NCBI GenBank assembly: GCA_020310875.1
Contig: CM035437.1
Coordinates: forward strand, 51,092,027 to 51,156,026
Source: Ceratopteris richardii
Lineage: Eukaryota; Streptophyta; Polypodiopsida; Polypodiales; Pteridaceae
Direction of reading: 5' to 3'
DNA: 64,000 bases
Shown: piece after piece, positions 43,129-54,740 of the stretch
How positions within the stretch are numbered: position 1 is the first letter of the stretch
How the letters are laid out: each line of letters begins with the position of its first letter
Notes under the pieces: generated by a model
Seen by the model: the letters and a program-made list of their open reading frames with translations, nothing else
Told to the model about the DNA's origin: nothing
Databases searched by the model: none
Program-made: the position numbers and the translations under genes

Positions 43129-43686
43129 TCATGTTATGATGAGGTCATTGACGTATATGCAAATATATACCTCTCTATTTTCTTCCTTCTTCATGTACAA
43201 TGAAGGATCTGCCCTACTTGGGTTGTATCCACACTTAGTTAGATATTCTACCAATATCTGATTCCATGCTCTTGGTGATTGCTTCAAGCCATAAAGTGCC
43301 TTTTTCAACCTGCAAACAAACTCTAGATGGTTTTCATCTTCAAATCCAACCGGTTGACTATTGTATACCTCTTCTTGTAGTTCTCCATTGAGAAAAGCAT
43401 TTTTTATGTCGAGTTGATATAATGGCCATCTCCTTGAAGCACCAATTGCTATTAATGTTCTGATTGTTCCCATCTTTGCAAAAAGGCTGAAAACTTCATC
43501 ATAATCTATGCCTTGTGTTTGTTTAAATCCTTTGGCAACCAATCGAGCTTTATATCTAGCTAGTGAACCATCACCATTCCTCTTTACTTTAAACATCCAT
43601 TTGTTTGGAACAATCTTCGTACCTTCATTCTTTGGAACTATCTCCCATGTGTGATTATCTTTGAGAGCTTTGATCTCCTCTTTCAT
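43129..43686 (-). pseudogene. Copia B reverse transcriptase
   Basis: It includes IVPNKWMFKVKRNGDGS, ARYKARLVAKGFKQTQGIDY, LDIKNAFLNGEL and LKKALYGLKQSPRAWNQ. The active-site motif reads YVNDLIIT instead of YVDD, so the first catalytic aspartate is replaced by asparagine. The frame ends just after this motif. Confidence 0.88.
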
Positions 43687-43752
43687 AGCTTGCTTCCATT
43701 CCTTTTGTGTGCAAGCTTCTTCATATGTCTCAGGCTCTTTGTCTTTGATATC

Positions 43753-45420
43753 CTACATCATGTATGCAAAATGTTTTGCCATGAAACTATCATAACTCAA
43801 CCTTTGAGTTGGACACCTTGTCCTTGAAGATCTTCTTTCATTGCCTTTGGAAATTTCCTTCTTTAACCTATTCAGCTTTACCTTAGGAGTGATTACCTCT
43901 TCATATTCTTCTTCACTTGCATCTATCTCACTATTTGGAGTAGCACTTGCTTCTTTGGATCTACTATGAGTTGAGTTTGGAGACAAAGAATGACTCCCCC
44001 TGCATGTTGAACATTCTTCATTTGATGTAGATGCCCATGGACCTAAAACCTTTGTGCTTGATCGTTGGACTTCTCTTTGATTTGTTCCTGAATAATCATC
44101 ACAATCTTCTTCAAGAATCTTTTCCTTTCCTTTACCTTCATACCATGGTCTTAGTTCATCAAAGACCACATCTTGCGAGACTCTTACTTCCTTTGTTCTA
44201 GGGTTGTAACACTTGTATCCTTTTTGCTCTGTCGAGTACCCGATGAAAATGCATTTTTTAGACCGTGGTTCAATCTTTTTTCTAACTTTTTGTGGAATCT
44301 GAACAAAGCAAACACATCCAAACACTTTGAGGTGTGTAAGATCAGGTTTCTTACTGGAATATACCTCCTCTAGAGTCAAGTGATGTATTCCCAATGTTGT
44401 GCACCTATTCATCAAGTAAATGGCGGTTGTGATAGCTTAAGCCTAATAGTACAATGGTACTTTCATCTTGTTGAGCATGCATCTTGCAATTTCAACAATT
44501 TTCATATTTTTCCTCTCAACCACTCCATTTTGTTGTGTTGTATACCTACAAGTAAACTGCCTTTTGATTCCATTCTCTTGTAGAAAATCTGAAAATTCTT
44601 TGAAGAAGTATTCTCCCCAACCATCAGACCTTAAGGTTTTGATAGGCCTTCTTGTTTTTTTTTCAGCTTCAACTTTGAATCTTTTGAATATAGAAAACAC
44701 CTCTGATTTTTGCTTCATACAAAATAGCCATACCTTTCTTGAGTGATCATCAATGAAGGTGACAAAAAATCTATTATCAGCCATTGATGCCTCTTGGGTT
44801 AATCCCCATACATCCGTATGTATCAATTCCAAGACATTTGGGGCCACATAATTGCTCCTCTTGAATGGCTTCCTTGTTTGCTTTCCTAGTTGACAAGCTT
44901 CACATAACTCATGTAGTCCAATGCTATTAAATTTTGGAAGACCTCTTACCACTTCATGTTTGCTCATGTCCTTTAGGTTTGGAATGTTGATGTGTCCTAT
45001 TCTTTTGTGCCATAAGTCCAGCTCTAAAATCTTCTTGTTCCCACATTGAATGCACATGACCTTTTCATGTGGATGTTGGACGTCCAAAGTGAACATCCTT
45101 CCTTCTCTTCACCTCGAGCAATGACCTTGAAGCCTTCCTTTGGATTCTTTATGAAGCACACATTCTCATTGAATATGACATGATAACCCTTCTCTACCAT
45201 TTGTCCTACTGAAATCAAGTTCTTTGAAACTGTAGGAACATGAAGAACATTAGATAGTACCTTTGCTCTACTTGTATCTCCAAGCCCTATATCTCCAGTA
45301 TGTTCAATCATGTGTTGAGTATCATCACCTGTTTCAACACATCCTTTTCCACTTCGTACCTATAGATTAGTGAACAAACTTCCTTAGCATGACATATGGT
45401 TACTACAACCTGAATTAATG
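43753..45420 (-). pseudogene. Copia B protease tail, GAG-pre-integrase and integrase
   Basis: From right to left: a protease-to-integrase linker (VLHVPTVSKNLISVGQM, about 45240), the integrase zinc finger (LWHKRIGHINIPNL...CEACQLGK, about 45005-44880), the catalytic core (LIHTDVWG, FVTFIDDHSRKVWLF, then NGIKRQFTCRYTTQQNGVVE with the catalytic Glu), and the C-terminal region (LKVFGCVCFVQIPQKVRKKI and CIFIGYSTEQKGYKCYNPRT). Frames change near 45.1 and 44.43 kb. Confidence 0.88.
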
Positions 45421-45659
45421 TACCGTTTTTTGTCATCTTCATATGAGGTTCTATACTCATGTCTCATTGCAAGTAGTGTGTCCTTGCTTCCTTCACTTGA
45501 GGTGCTTGCATAGTTGCTTTAGCTCCTTTGATTGCCTCCATTTGGTTTTCCATTCTTCAGCCAACAATCACTGGCATAGTTTCCTACTTTACCAGAATGA
45601 TAGCATGTTATACCTTTATGATATTTGTAGGACTCTCGGCCTCTTCCTCCACTTCTACC

Positions 45660-46165
45660 TCAACCTCTTCCTTGTGTGTTGGCATTTGATGCATCCTTGT
45701 TGTCTTCCGAATTGTTTTGATTGTAGTTGGAGTTGTTGTGACCTCTTCCTTTTCCTCTTGAGTCTCCTCTTGAGTTCCTTCCTTTACCTCTACCTACATA
45801 TAACATTTGGTTGTGGTTGTCCTTTCCTTTGGGACCACCAAAGCTAAGCTCTTTTGTGACAAGATGAGGGATTAGTTGTTCAAAACCTGGACGAATCTGC
45901 TCTACAGTAGGTGCAGCGAAAACAAAAGCACGAACATGAATCTGCACAATATCATCTTCGACACCATCTCCATTAGCTCCAGCACTTGTATTTGCAGTAC
46001 CTGTAGTCACAGGTGTAAAAGGACGTCTTTCAACACCCTGGACAATGTGGAAAGTCCTTTTGCAACCAATACATGTCGCATCATATAAGCCCATAATGGG
46101 TAGTTGGTTCCATCCAACTTATCCTCAACAACCAACATACGGAATACATCACTGCTTTTAGCCAT
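45660..46165 (-). pseudogene. Chimeric gag: family A N-terminus, foreign basic tail
   Basis: The ATG at 46165 starts the same N-terminal coding sequence as copia A1 gag. The following bases give VQGVERRPFTPVT and GVEDDIVQIHVRAFVFAAPT in a shifted frame. From about 45900 the text becomes FEQLIPHLVTKELSFGG and a Gly/Arg/Asn-rich tail (GRGKGRNSRGDSRGKGRGHN) absent from A1. Confidence 0.72.
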
Positions 46166-46506
46166 GGCCGGCGGCTAAAATACCTTGATGCAAAAAATTG
46201 ATTGTATCTCAAAAAGTTGAATAGAACTTCCTAGACGAATTCCGCTAGACCTGTAGTAGACTTCGAGACGCTTATATTGGCGAACAGAAACTGGTATATA
46301 CCTTTGGCACAAAAAGATAAAATAGCCTACACAAGTGTTTCGATAGTGCGTTCGGAGGCCGAAACGAGCTCAGATCACGATTTCGACACCAGAGAGCGAA
46401 GCAGTTTTGATTGTAGAAACACACTGAATATGCTCACCAAAATTCGTGCAATTCTGAGAGTGTAAACAGAGGAGTGTCGATGGTGCCCTAGATGAAGCGA
46501 TGACCT

Positions 46507-46520
46507 GCTCTAATACCAAT
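46507..46520 (-). other. Primer binding site of the chimeric copia element
   Basis: The minus strand reads ATTGGTATTAGAGC, one base changed from the tRNA-iMet site, directly next to the LTR. Confidence 0.82.
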
Positions 46521-46744
46521 TGTTGGAGTTTACTGAAGCATGCAAACAGCACAAGGAAGAAGAAGAAGCTTGGAGCACAACACACAAGACTGAATGTATT
46601 ACTAGAGAAATGTACAAAGATAAGTAGCCCGTTAGGGCAATAGGCGTATATAGAAGCCGGGGGGAAAAAACCTCTTAAAGATGGAAAAAAGTGCCTCGGC
46701 GGTCCTAGAATGTTCACACACATCATTACCTAAATATATCAACA
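46521..46744 (-). repeat. 5' LTR of the chimeric copia element (family A, 224 bp)
   Basis: On the minus strand it starts TGTTGATATATTTAGGTAAT and ends CTCCAACA, as in copia A1 and A2. Confidence 0.88.
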
Positions 46745-47329
46745 GAGACCCATGAGTCCTCTAGTCCTAATTCAAATCATTGTGCATATACCCATAATTC
46801 TATTGTGAAGACTACCTCACCTCCTGATGGACAGGTCATGCAAGTGTTGGACCCCCTTCTCTTCCAAAGGATTGTCTAATAACGACAATGAAACCACATT
46901 GAACAAAGAAACAACCACAGGGCACCCACATGAAATGATGATTGATTACAAACTTGCGAGCAGACAAAAGAAGAAGTATGGCTATACCAAGCATGAACCA
47001 AGTGTGGATCAAGAAAGTTGAACAACAAATGTTCGACCAAAACCATCACCGACACACTAGAAGATGAAGATGTGTAGGAGATGACATACCGACAAGAAAG
47101 AAATTCATCAAGACGTGTTTGAAAAATTTGGATTCCTAAACAGTGAAGAATAGCATATCCTAATGCTTCATTTGCATGGGTTCCTAAGACCTTCTTGCAA
47201 GCCGATATGTCCCCTTCTAGATTACCTCCCATTGGACTCTCTAAGCCTTCTCACATTCATCATATATCTCGACCTTAAACTTTATCACCCTTGAAACCTT
47301 GTCATCACTCACCTAGGAAAGTTTGGAAT
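46745..47329. other. No gene recognised
   Basis: About 580 bp between the copia LTR and the duplicated gypsy flank. Open frames exist on both strands but none resembles a known family. Confidence 0.4.
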
Positions 47330-47451
47330 CGATCCCTAAAGAGCTTTCTGACACACCACCCACTATAATCTCCCCACTTCCCATTATTGGTGTGTACAAA
47401 TCCTCCAAATCACCATGTAATCCCATAAGGGAACCTCATTTTCAAACACAA
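47330..47451 (+). repeat. Flank shared by two gypsy LTR copies (copy 1)
   Basis: About 120 bp (ATCCCTAAAGAGC... to the CACAA target site) is nearly the same as 56613-56733, immediately in front of the third gypsy LTR. The flank was therefore copied together with the LTR. Confidence 0.85.
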
Positions 47452-48592
47452 TGTAATAGGCCTTTTGATAGTGAAATAATTCATTTTGAACTTTTCAAAT
47501 TACATTGTGGGGATAATGTTTGGAATGAATAATTAGGTCATTTTATGCATGTAGGGAAAATTTAGGGATGAATAGTTTCATATTCTCTCTCTAAACCCTA
47601 TCTACAACATGTTTTCTAGTTGAAAATTGAATGTGAAGATGAAAGAACTAAGAGAAATATTGTGTGAGAGAAAGGTAAGGCATGCATAAGAGAGTAAATG
47701 TGTCTTTATGACATTTTTGTGTATCATGTTCTAAGTACCTCATTTAGGGCTCCACATTTAGTTCACTGTAAGAAAATGCCTTGATTTTATTCTCTCTCTA
47801 GAATTTCTAAACCTATAGGGCTCAAAAGTAATACTTGTAGGAAGACTTGGACGTAGGTCATCGTTAGCACTATTTTGCAAATCAAAGATATTAACATTTT
47901 TGTGTCTCTCAAGCTTAAGCTAATTCCTCATTGTTTTTGAGTTAGAGGGCTTGGAAAAGTGCCTTAAATTAGGAACTTAAAGAAAAAGTGGGCTTCTCCA
48001 TTTCTATTAGAGTCCATGATTTTGATGCATTTTTGTTGTCATGCACACTTACAGATGTCTGAGATATGTATTCTTGTTGCTTTTCTTCTATTTTTGGAAA
48101 GGTACTATTAAAGAAAGCACTTGACTATTACAAGCACATGTTTTCGCTAAATTTTTGCATGTGCCTCGAAGAGAGGTAGCTTTTTTCTATATTTGATGCA
48201 TCATGCACTTCCTTGGGGGATGATAGAAACTCTCTTTTGAAAGAGATTTGCGGTGTCAAGCAAGAAGGTGGAAAATCAAAGAACTACCTTTTGATTGAGA
48301 GTGAGAGTGAGAGTGAGAGTGTGATTGCGAGTGCAAGTGTGAATGAGATTGTGATAGCTCATGGGTGGTCAAGAGGTCGAGGATTCATCAAGAAGATATT
48401 TTCCAAAGCTACTACATTGATTGATTCAAATTTTGTGCATGTTTTATGTTGTCTACTCTTCTATGTCATATTTTCTCCTATGTTGTGAAAGTTTTATGTT
48501 TTTCTTTCTTCTTCTATACTTGAGTGATCAAAAGTTTTTGATTGAGGATAGCTTGTGATTGGGGATAGCTCTGTAATTGAGGAAGTGCTAAA
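47452..48592 (+). repeat. 5' LTR of the gypsy chromovirus (about 1,141 bp)
   Basis: It matches the 3' LTR at 53001-54132 and the third copy at 56734-57953. It contains a GAGAGT simple repeat at about 48297-48330. Its 3' end (GCTAAA) and the primer site (GTGATAGCAGAG) are mutated relative to the third copy (GTGGTATCAGAG). Confidence 0.9.
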
Positions 48593-48616
48593 AGTGATAG
48601 CAGAGTAGAATTGATC

Positions 48617-49660
48617 CTTGACAATGATGGAAGGTTTGACACAAAAGATTTGTGACCAAGAGGAACTTACTGAAAAACTCCTTGGAGAATTATGCAAAGA
48701 ACGAGGCGGAAAGCAACTAGAGGCTGCAAAACATTTGTTCATGGAGCTAAATGATGAAGTGGATGAAGCGGAAGGAACATCTAGTGTGCCTAGAAGAAGA
48801 AAAACATGCAATTATGAAGATAAGGAGGCAAGTGAGTTTTCCCTCAACCAAGTCTTCAAGAAGGCAAAATTTAAAGATTTTGATGGGTGAGAGGAAGAGT
48901 GACAAAGATCTATAGGCATGGATTCAAGAGTGAGAGGATTTCTTTGATCTTTGACAATTGAGTGAGGATTTCAAGGCAAATTTTGGGATCCTACACCTAC
49001 ATGGCATCACAAAGCTATGGTGGAAGTAGACCTGATGTGTTCTCGTCCGATTCTATGGAAGGAATTTAGAGAGCAAGTGAGAAATGTTATTGGTCTCCAA
49101 ACTACCATATGGAGAAGGAGATGGAGGTCTACAATATTTACCAACACAAGTGTCACAAGCATAGCTTGTATGTTGATGAGTACAAAGAAAAGTTCCTACA
49201 TCCTCACAAATATGTATTGGAGGTTAGTGGTGATGCTCTAAAGAACAAGTTTATTGAGGGGATTAATGAGGAGCTTCGCTATCAAGTGAAGGGATATGGA
49301 TGTGTTGACTTTTTCTATGTTGTTAGGATGGCCGATAATTTTGAAAAGAAAAAGGAGTTCATTTTGCAAAAGGAAAATAGAACTAGACTCATTGTGATGG
49401 GACATAGGCAAGAGAGAACTACCACAATGAACATGAACAATTCAAAGAAGACTTCATCTTCTAATAATCAAGTTTAGAATCTTGCTCCAGTGGAAAATCA
49501 AAGGAGGCATCAACCCATCCATTGGCAACAAGACGTGATTTATTGAGCATGCAAAAAGACTTGATTTGTGTTTCCATGCGGTGAACCAGGGCATCAGACA
49601 TATGAATGCCAAAACAAGGCAATCTTTTGGCATGCACGATCGAAGGTGATAAACATGATT
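48617..49660 (+). pseudogene. Gypsy gag (degraded)
   Basis: ATG at 48624 with LTQKICDQEELTEKLLGELC. The capsid part continues in other frames: YNIYQHKCHKHSLYVDEYKE (about 49117) and FIEGINEELRYQVKGYGCVD (about 49251). A zinc knuckle remains as PCGEPGHQTYEC (about 49574), with its first cysteine lost. Stops and frameshifts separate the parts. Confidence 0.75.
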
Positions 49661-49929
49661 GGGGAAGGTACAAAAATTAAGAAAGCATAACTCTTCCCAA
49701 GCACTTCTGTTATTACAATTTGGGTATGATTTCTATACATGGAATCAGATTTCTAATCGATTCAACTAGTAGGCATTGTTTTCTATCTTTCAAATTGGTA
49801 TAATAATTGGGATACCCCTAAATATGAAGATAACAAGAACTTTAGAGATGGCCAATGGATGACTACACTATATGAAAGGATAAATTGGAACCCTTACATC
49901 TAGCTTTTTTTATAGATGTTTTTCTAGGA

Positions 49930-52312
49930 GTTTTTGTGTGATTGAAATCAATCATATTGATGCAATTAGATGCATGGATTGGATAGTTCAAAATTTTGCA
50001 ACAATTTATTGTGAACAAAGAAAAATCACTTTAAGGCTAGATGGTGAATCTATCCACATTCTAGGGAATGCACATGATCCTAAGCCTATTCTCATTTTTG
50101 CTATGCAAATAACTAGAGGTATACATGATGGATTTATAATGTATATGAACAATTAGCATGAGGAAGATAATGATGAAAATCTTTCAAATTATATAAAAAA
50201 TCTTTTGAAAGAATATGCAGATGTATTTTCAGAAGAATTTCCTCATATATATCCACCCAGGTAGATTGACCATGCCATCAATTTGTACCCGGTGAGTGAA
50301 CCATATTCTAGATCACTCTATAGGTTTAACATAGATTAATTAAAGGAAATTGAGATTCAAACAGATGATCCTTTGAAGAAAGGCTTGATAAGACCAAGCG
50401 TTTCACTATGGGGAGCACCTATTCTATTTCAGAAGAAGAAAGACAGCTCTTATAGATTATGTATTGACTAAAGGGGGTTGAATAAAAGAAAAATTAAAAA
50501 TAAGTATCCACTCCCTCACATAGATGACTTATTAGGTCAATTAATTGGAGTGATTGTATTCACTAAGATTGACTTAGGATGTGGATATCACCAAATTAGG
50601 ATCAAAATAGAAGACATACCCAAGATAGTTTTTCAAACACGTTATGGCCACTATGAGTTTACAGCTTTACCTTTTGGACTAACAAAAACTCTTGCCACAT
50701 CCATGTGCCTGATGAACAATATTTTTCATGAATACATAGACAAATTCATCTTAGTATTTCTTGATGATATATTTGTATAATCTAAGGATGATTGTGAGCA
50801 TGATGTACATCTCAAGAAGAATTTGCAAACTCTTAGAGAGGCACAAATTGTATGGATAGAATAGTAAGTGCTTCTTTGCTAAGGATAAACTTGTGTATCT
50901 AGGAAGATTAATATCTAAAGAGGGAAATCATATAGACTAGCATAAAGTGAAAACAATAGTTGATTGGCCAGTTCCTAAAATTGTAAGGGATATTAAGAGT
51001 TTTTTAGGATTGGTGCAATATGAAAGACCACATATTATGAATTTCTCTAAGATAGCTAATCCTGTCATAGAGTTGACTAAAAAGAATGCAAGATTTGTGT
51101 GGAGTGAGGCATTGAAACAAAAGTAAATGAAAATTATGTTTTAAAAATACCAAAAATGGAAAATCCTTTTGTGGTTGCATGTGATGCAAGTGGTAGTTAT
51201 ATAGAATGGTTTTTTTCATAGGATGGTAGGGTTGTTGCATATGAATCTAGAAAACTACAAAACCATGAACTTAATTATCCTACTCATGATCAAGAAATGG
51301 TCCATGTTGTACATGCACTTAAGCATTGGAGATGTCTATTGTTAGGGGTTAACTTTGAATTGAAAATAGATCATTAGAGTTTAAAATACATTTTAAGACA
51401 ATCATTGCTTAACAATAGGCAAAAGTGTTGGACTGAATCATTAAACAAGTATGATTTTGACATTAAGTATTGGTTGGTAAGGAAGATAAGGTCACTAATT
51501 CATTGACTCGAAAACCTTTACGTAATATCCTTTCTGTAGTAAATTCTGATTTGATCAATCAAATTCAAAAAGAACAAAAAGAGGACTTCTTTTATGCACC
51601 TACCTTTAATTTTTTGCATGCAAATGGGGGATCGATGTATGAAAAGAAATTTCATTTGAAAAATGGATCTTTATATTGTAATAATCAATTATGCATATCT
51701 TCTAAGTATCCATTGAAAACTCAAATTTTACATGATTGTCATGATGCACCTTTTTGTGCACATCCACATTCTTTAAGAACCTATGTTAAAACAAATTATT
51801 CTTACTTCTGGACATGTATGAAGCAAGATATTAGAAAATATGTTAGTGAATTTTTAAAGTGCCGATAGGTGAAATATGAGTTTAAGAGAATGCCTGGAAT
51901 GCTTCAACCTTTAGATGTTCCAAATCATAAGTGGAAGTCTATCTCTATGGACTTCATAACTAAATTGACTTTGACCAAAAGTTACAAACATGTTACCATG
52001 GTGATTGTTCGACTTATCAAGATGGCACATTTATTTCCTATGAAAAAGATTTATACTGCCTTGAATGTTGCAAGACTATTTTTACAAGAAATTTTTGGAC
52101 TGCGTGGAATGCCTAAAAACATAATTTTTGATAGAAACTCTAGGTTGACATCAAATTTCCAGAAAGCAACATTTGAATCCATTGGAAGTCAACTTCGTAT
52201 GAGTACAACTTTCCATCCACAAATTGATGGGGAAACTGAGAGGATTAATCCCATACTTGAAGATATTTTGCATATGTATGTGAATGAAAAGCATGATAAT
52301 TGGAGTGAATAG
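49930..52312 (+). pseudogene. Gypsy protease tail, RT, RNase H and integrase
   Basis: Protease tail: IDAIRCMDWIVQNFATIYC (about 49959; like VILGMDWL...A-x-IDC). [45 protein letters not shown] and the active site FLDDIF (about 50758). RNase H: ENPFVVACDASGS (about 51161) and ELNYPTHDQEMVHVVHALKH. Integrase: the zinc-binding stretch near 51730-51866, then core pieces SMDFITKL, FHPQIDGETERIN (catalytic Glu region) and MYVNEKHDNWSE. At least six in-frame stops, for example after FLDDIFV at 50780 and CR at 51868. Confidence 0.9.
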
Positions 52313-52666
52313 TTGCCCTTAGTCAAGTCTTCATACAATAGTGCATGGCATGCATCTATAAAAATGACTCTATTTGAGGATATGTATGGTTAAATTGTTT
52401 GAATCCACCTTTGTTTTCTAGTTTTCCAAATAAAGCAGAAGTATGTAAAGACATTCTTAAGAAGATAGATGAAGGACTTGAAAAAAATTAAGCAACACAT
52501 AAAAGAGGCTCAGAAAAGACAAAAGAAATTCAATTATTTGAAGAGAAGACCACTTGAATGTCAAATAGATGACATGGTATTTCCTAAAGTCAATCCTCAC
52601 CAATCTAACTTGTTGCTAGGGAAGGATCATAGAATTTCTCCATGATATGCAAGTTCTTTTAAAGTT

Positions 52667-52970
52667 TTGAAAAAGATTGGATCTCTTGCTTATTTATTGG
52701 AATTTCCTGCACATTTAAATGTACATCCTCTATTTCATGTTAGCTTACTTACAAGATATGTACCTAATGTTGCTGATGTTTTACAGGACAAAGATAAGTT
52801 GAAAGATGATGAATCTTTTGAGCTTCAACCTAAAAAAGTAGGAGGGAAATATTACTTAGAAATAGATCAATAGTTGAGATTTTGGTGAAATGGCACACAC
52901 AACTAGTTGAAGATTTGACTTGGGTGAACTTAGATGATTTTCTAGCACATTATCCTTGTTTCCAACTCTG
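52667..52970 (+). pseudogene. Gypsy post-integrase region and chromodomain
   Basis: LNVHPLFHVSLLTRYVPN is the conserved stretch before the chromodomain. After a stop at 52871, ILVKWHTQLVEDLTWVNLDD continues the chromodomain (like FLVKWKG...ATWE-x-x-x-x-L), ending before the polypurine tract. Chromodomains steer integration towards marked chromatin in this family. Confidence 0.8.
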
Positions 52971-53000
52971 AGAGGAGAGTTCTCAAAATGGGGGAAGAAT

Positions 53001-54132
53001 TGTAATAGAATTTTTGATAGTGAAGTAATTGATTTTGAACTTTCCAAACTACATTATGGCAATAATGTTCAGAATGAAGAATTAGGTCATTTTATGCATG
53101 TAGGCAAAATTTATGGATGAACAATTTTGTATTCTCTCTCTACACCTTATCCATACAATGTTTTTTGGTAGAAAATTGAACATGAAGATGAAAGAAAGGT
53201 AGAGCATGCATAAGAGAATAAAAATTCCTCTCTGAAATTTTTGTGAATCATGTTTTAAGTACCTTGTTTAGGGCTCTACATTTAGTTCACTCTAAGAAAT
53301 TGTCTTGATTTTATTCTCTCTATAGTTTCTAAAATTGCAGGGCTCAAACATAAGACTTGGAGGTAGATTTGGACCTAGGTCATCTCTAACACGATTGTGC
53401 AGATCAAAGAGCTAAACATTTTTTTGTCTTACAAGTTTAATCTAATTCCTAACTTTTTTTGAGTTAGAGGGCTTGGAAAAGTTTCGCTCTTTTAGGTACT
53501 TCAAAAAATTGAGCTTCTCTATTTCTATTTGAATCCATGATTTTGATGCATACATGTTGTCATGCACACTTATAGATTTCATTGGATATGCCTTTTCATT
53601 GCATTTCTTCTCATTTTGGATAGGTAGTGTTAAAGAAAGCACGACTACTACAAACACATGTTTTTGTGAAAATTTTGCATGCAACACTGAGAGAGTTGAG
53701 CATTTCTATATTTGGTGGATCAAACAATGCCTTGGGGGAAAATTAAAACTCTTTTTTGAAAGAGATTTGCGCCATCAATTAGGATGAGGTAGAAAATATG
53801 AGAATGACCTTGTGATTGAGATTAGAGTGAGAGTGAGAGTGTGATTGAGAGTGAGAGTGTGAATGAGATTTTGATAGCTCGTGGATGATCGAGAGGTTGA
53901 GTCTTCATCAAGAAGCTATTTTCTAAAGCTACTCTATTGATTGATTCAAATCTATAATACCATAACTTCTCTTTCTCTAAGTCATATCTTGTCTACTCTT
54001 TCGCATCCGATTTTCTCCTATCTTGTGCAAGTTCTGTGCTTTTCTCTCTTCTCTTATTCTTGAGTGATCAAAAGTTTGTGATTGAGGATAAGCTTGTGAT
54101 TGAGGTTAGCTTGTGATTGAGGAAGCACTACA
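53001..54132 (+). repeat. 3' LTR of the gypsy chromovirus (1,132 bp)
   Basis: It begins TGTAATAGAATTTTTGATAG after the purine tract and ends GGAAGCACTACA, followed by the CACAA duplication. Confidence 0.92.
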
Positions 54133-54137
54133 CACAA

Positions 54138-54740
54138 CCATGTAACAAAACTACACAACACAAACACTATAAAATACATATAGATCACCAAATTTATGTT
54201 GGGCTAATGCACAATACCAAGTATGCATGCAGGTGGTCTAATGACATGTATTATGCACACTATTGATAGTGCACTTGTACACTACATGCATTATATTGGA
54301 GATTCATGTTAGCATTGAAAAGGGACCAAGGTCTCTTCATACTGGTATCAAAGTTTCTTTCAATATTAATATGTTCTCCTTGTGTTAGCAGATCTTAACA
54401 TTCCCAAGCACTCACAATGCAAACAGTCAGCACTTCAATAGGAGGATGCAGCCACAAGCTGATTGATTACATTTTCATAACAATTGAGGAGTTCCCTCTC
54501 CTCCTACAACCAATATTCATCGATTTTAATGGACCTATTCCAATAGAAGATCCACGAGGAGGAAGGATTAAGCACGTGCATGCCAAGTCCCACTAGTTCA
54601 CGGACGTGTTGGCACACTTGCAGATGCCCCTTTTATTTTGGAATCGAAGAAAAATGGGATGCCATGGCTATAATATGCTATGACACACTTGTAGATGCCC
54701 CTTCTATTTGGGAATCGAAAGTAGAACTTGAATGAAAATG
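54138..54740. other. No gene; possible LTR and primer-site remnant
   Basis: Right flank of the gypsy insertion. CTGGTATCAAAG at about 54350 resembles a primer site, but no paired LTR was found. TAGATGCCCCTTYTATTTDGGAATCGAA occurs twice (about 54623 and 54691). Confidence 0.4.

Larger units (their letters stand above)
42060..46744 (-). mobile_element. Chimeric copia element: family A 5' LTR and gag start joined to family B pol
   Basis: At the right end lie a family A LTR (46521-46744), a primer site (46507-46520) and the first part of a family A gag. From about 45.9 kb leftwards the sequence changes to a glycine/arginine-rich gag tail and then a pol unlike family A (different RNase H end and different spacing). 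No second family A LTR is found on the left, and the 3' boundary is unclear (near 41.8-42.06 kb). Either the element recombined during reverse transcription or a family A copy is truncated against family B. Confidence 0.7.
47452..54132 (+). mobile_element. Ty3/gypsy chromovirus with both LTRs and target duplication (6.7 kb)
   Basis: LTRs at 47452-48592 and 53001-54132 start TGTAATAG and (right copy) end CACTACA. The 5-bp target duplication CACAA lies at 47447-47451 and 54133-54137. A purine tract (AATGGGGGAAGAAT) precedes the 3' LTR. The interior carries gag, protease, RT, RNase H, integrase and a chromodomain, the order of chromoviruses. Many stops make it inactive. Confidence 0.92.

Noticed and set aside
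54345-54365. Independent LTR element indicated by a primer-site-like TGGTATCAAAG
   Set aside because: No paired LTR, no gag and no target duplication could be found around it, so I left it as a possible remnant only.
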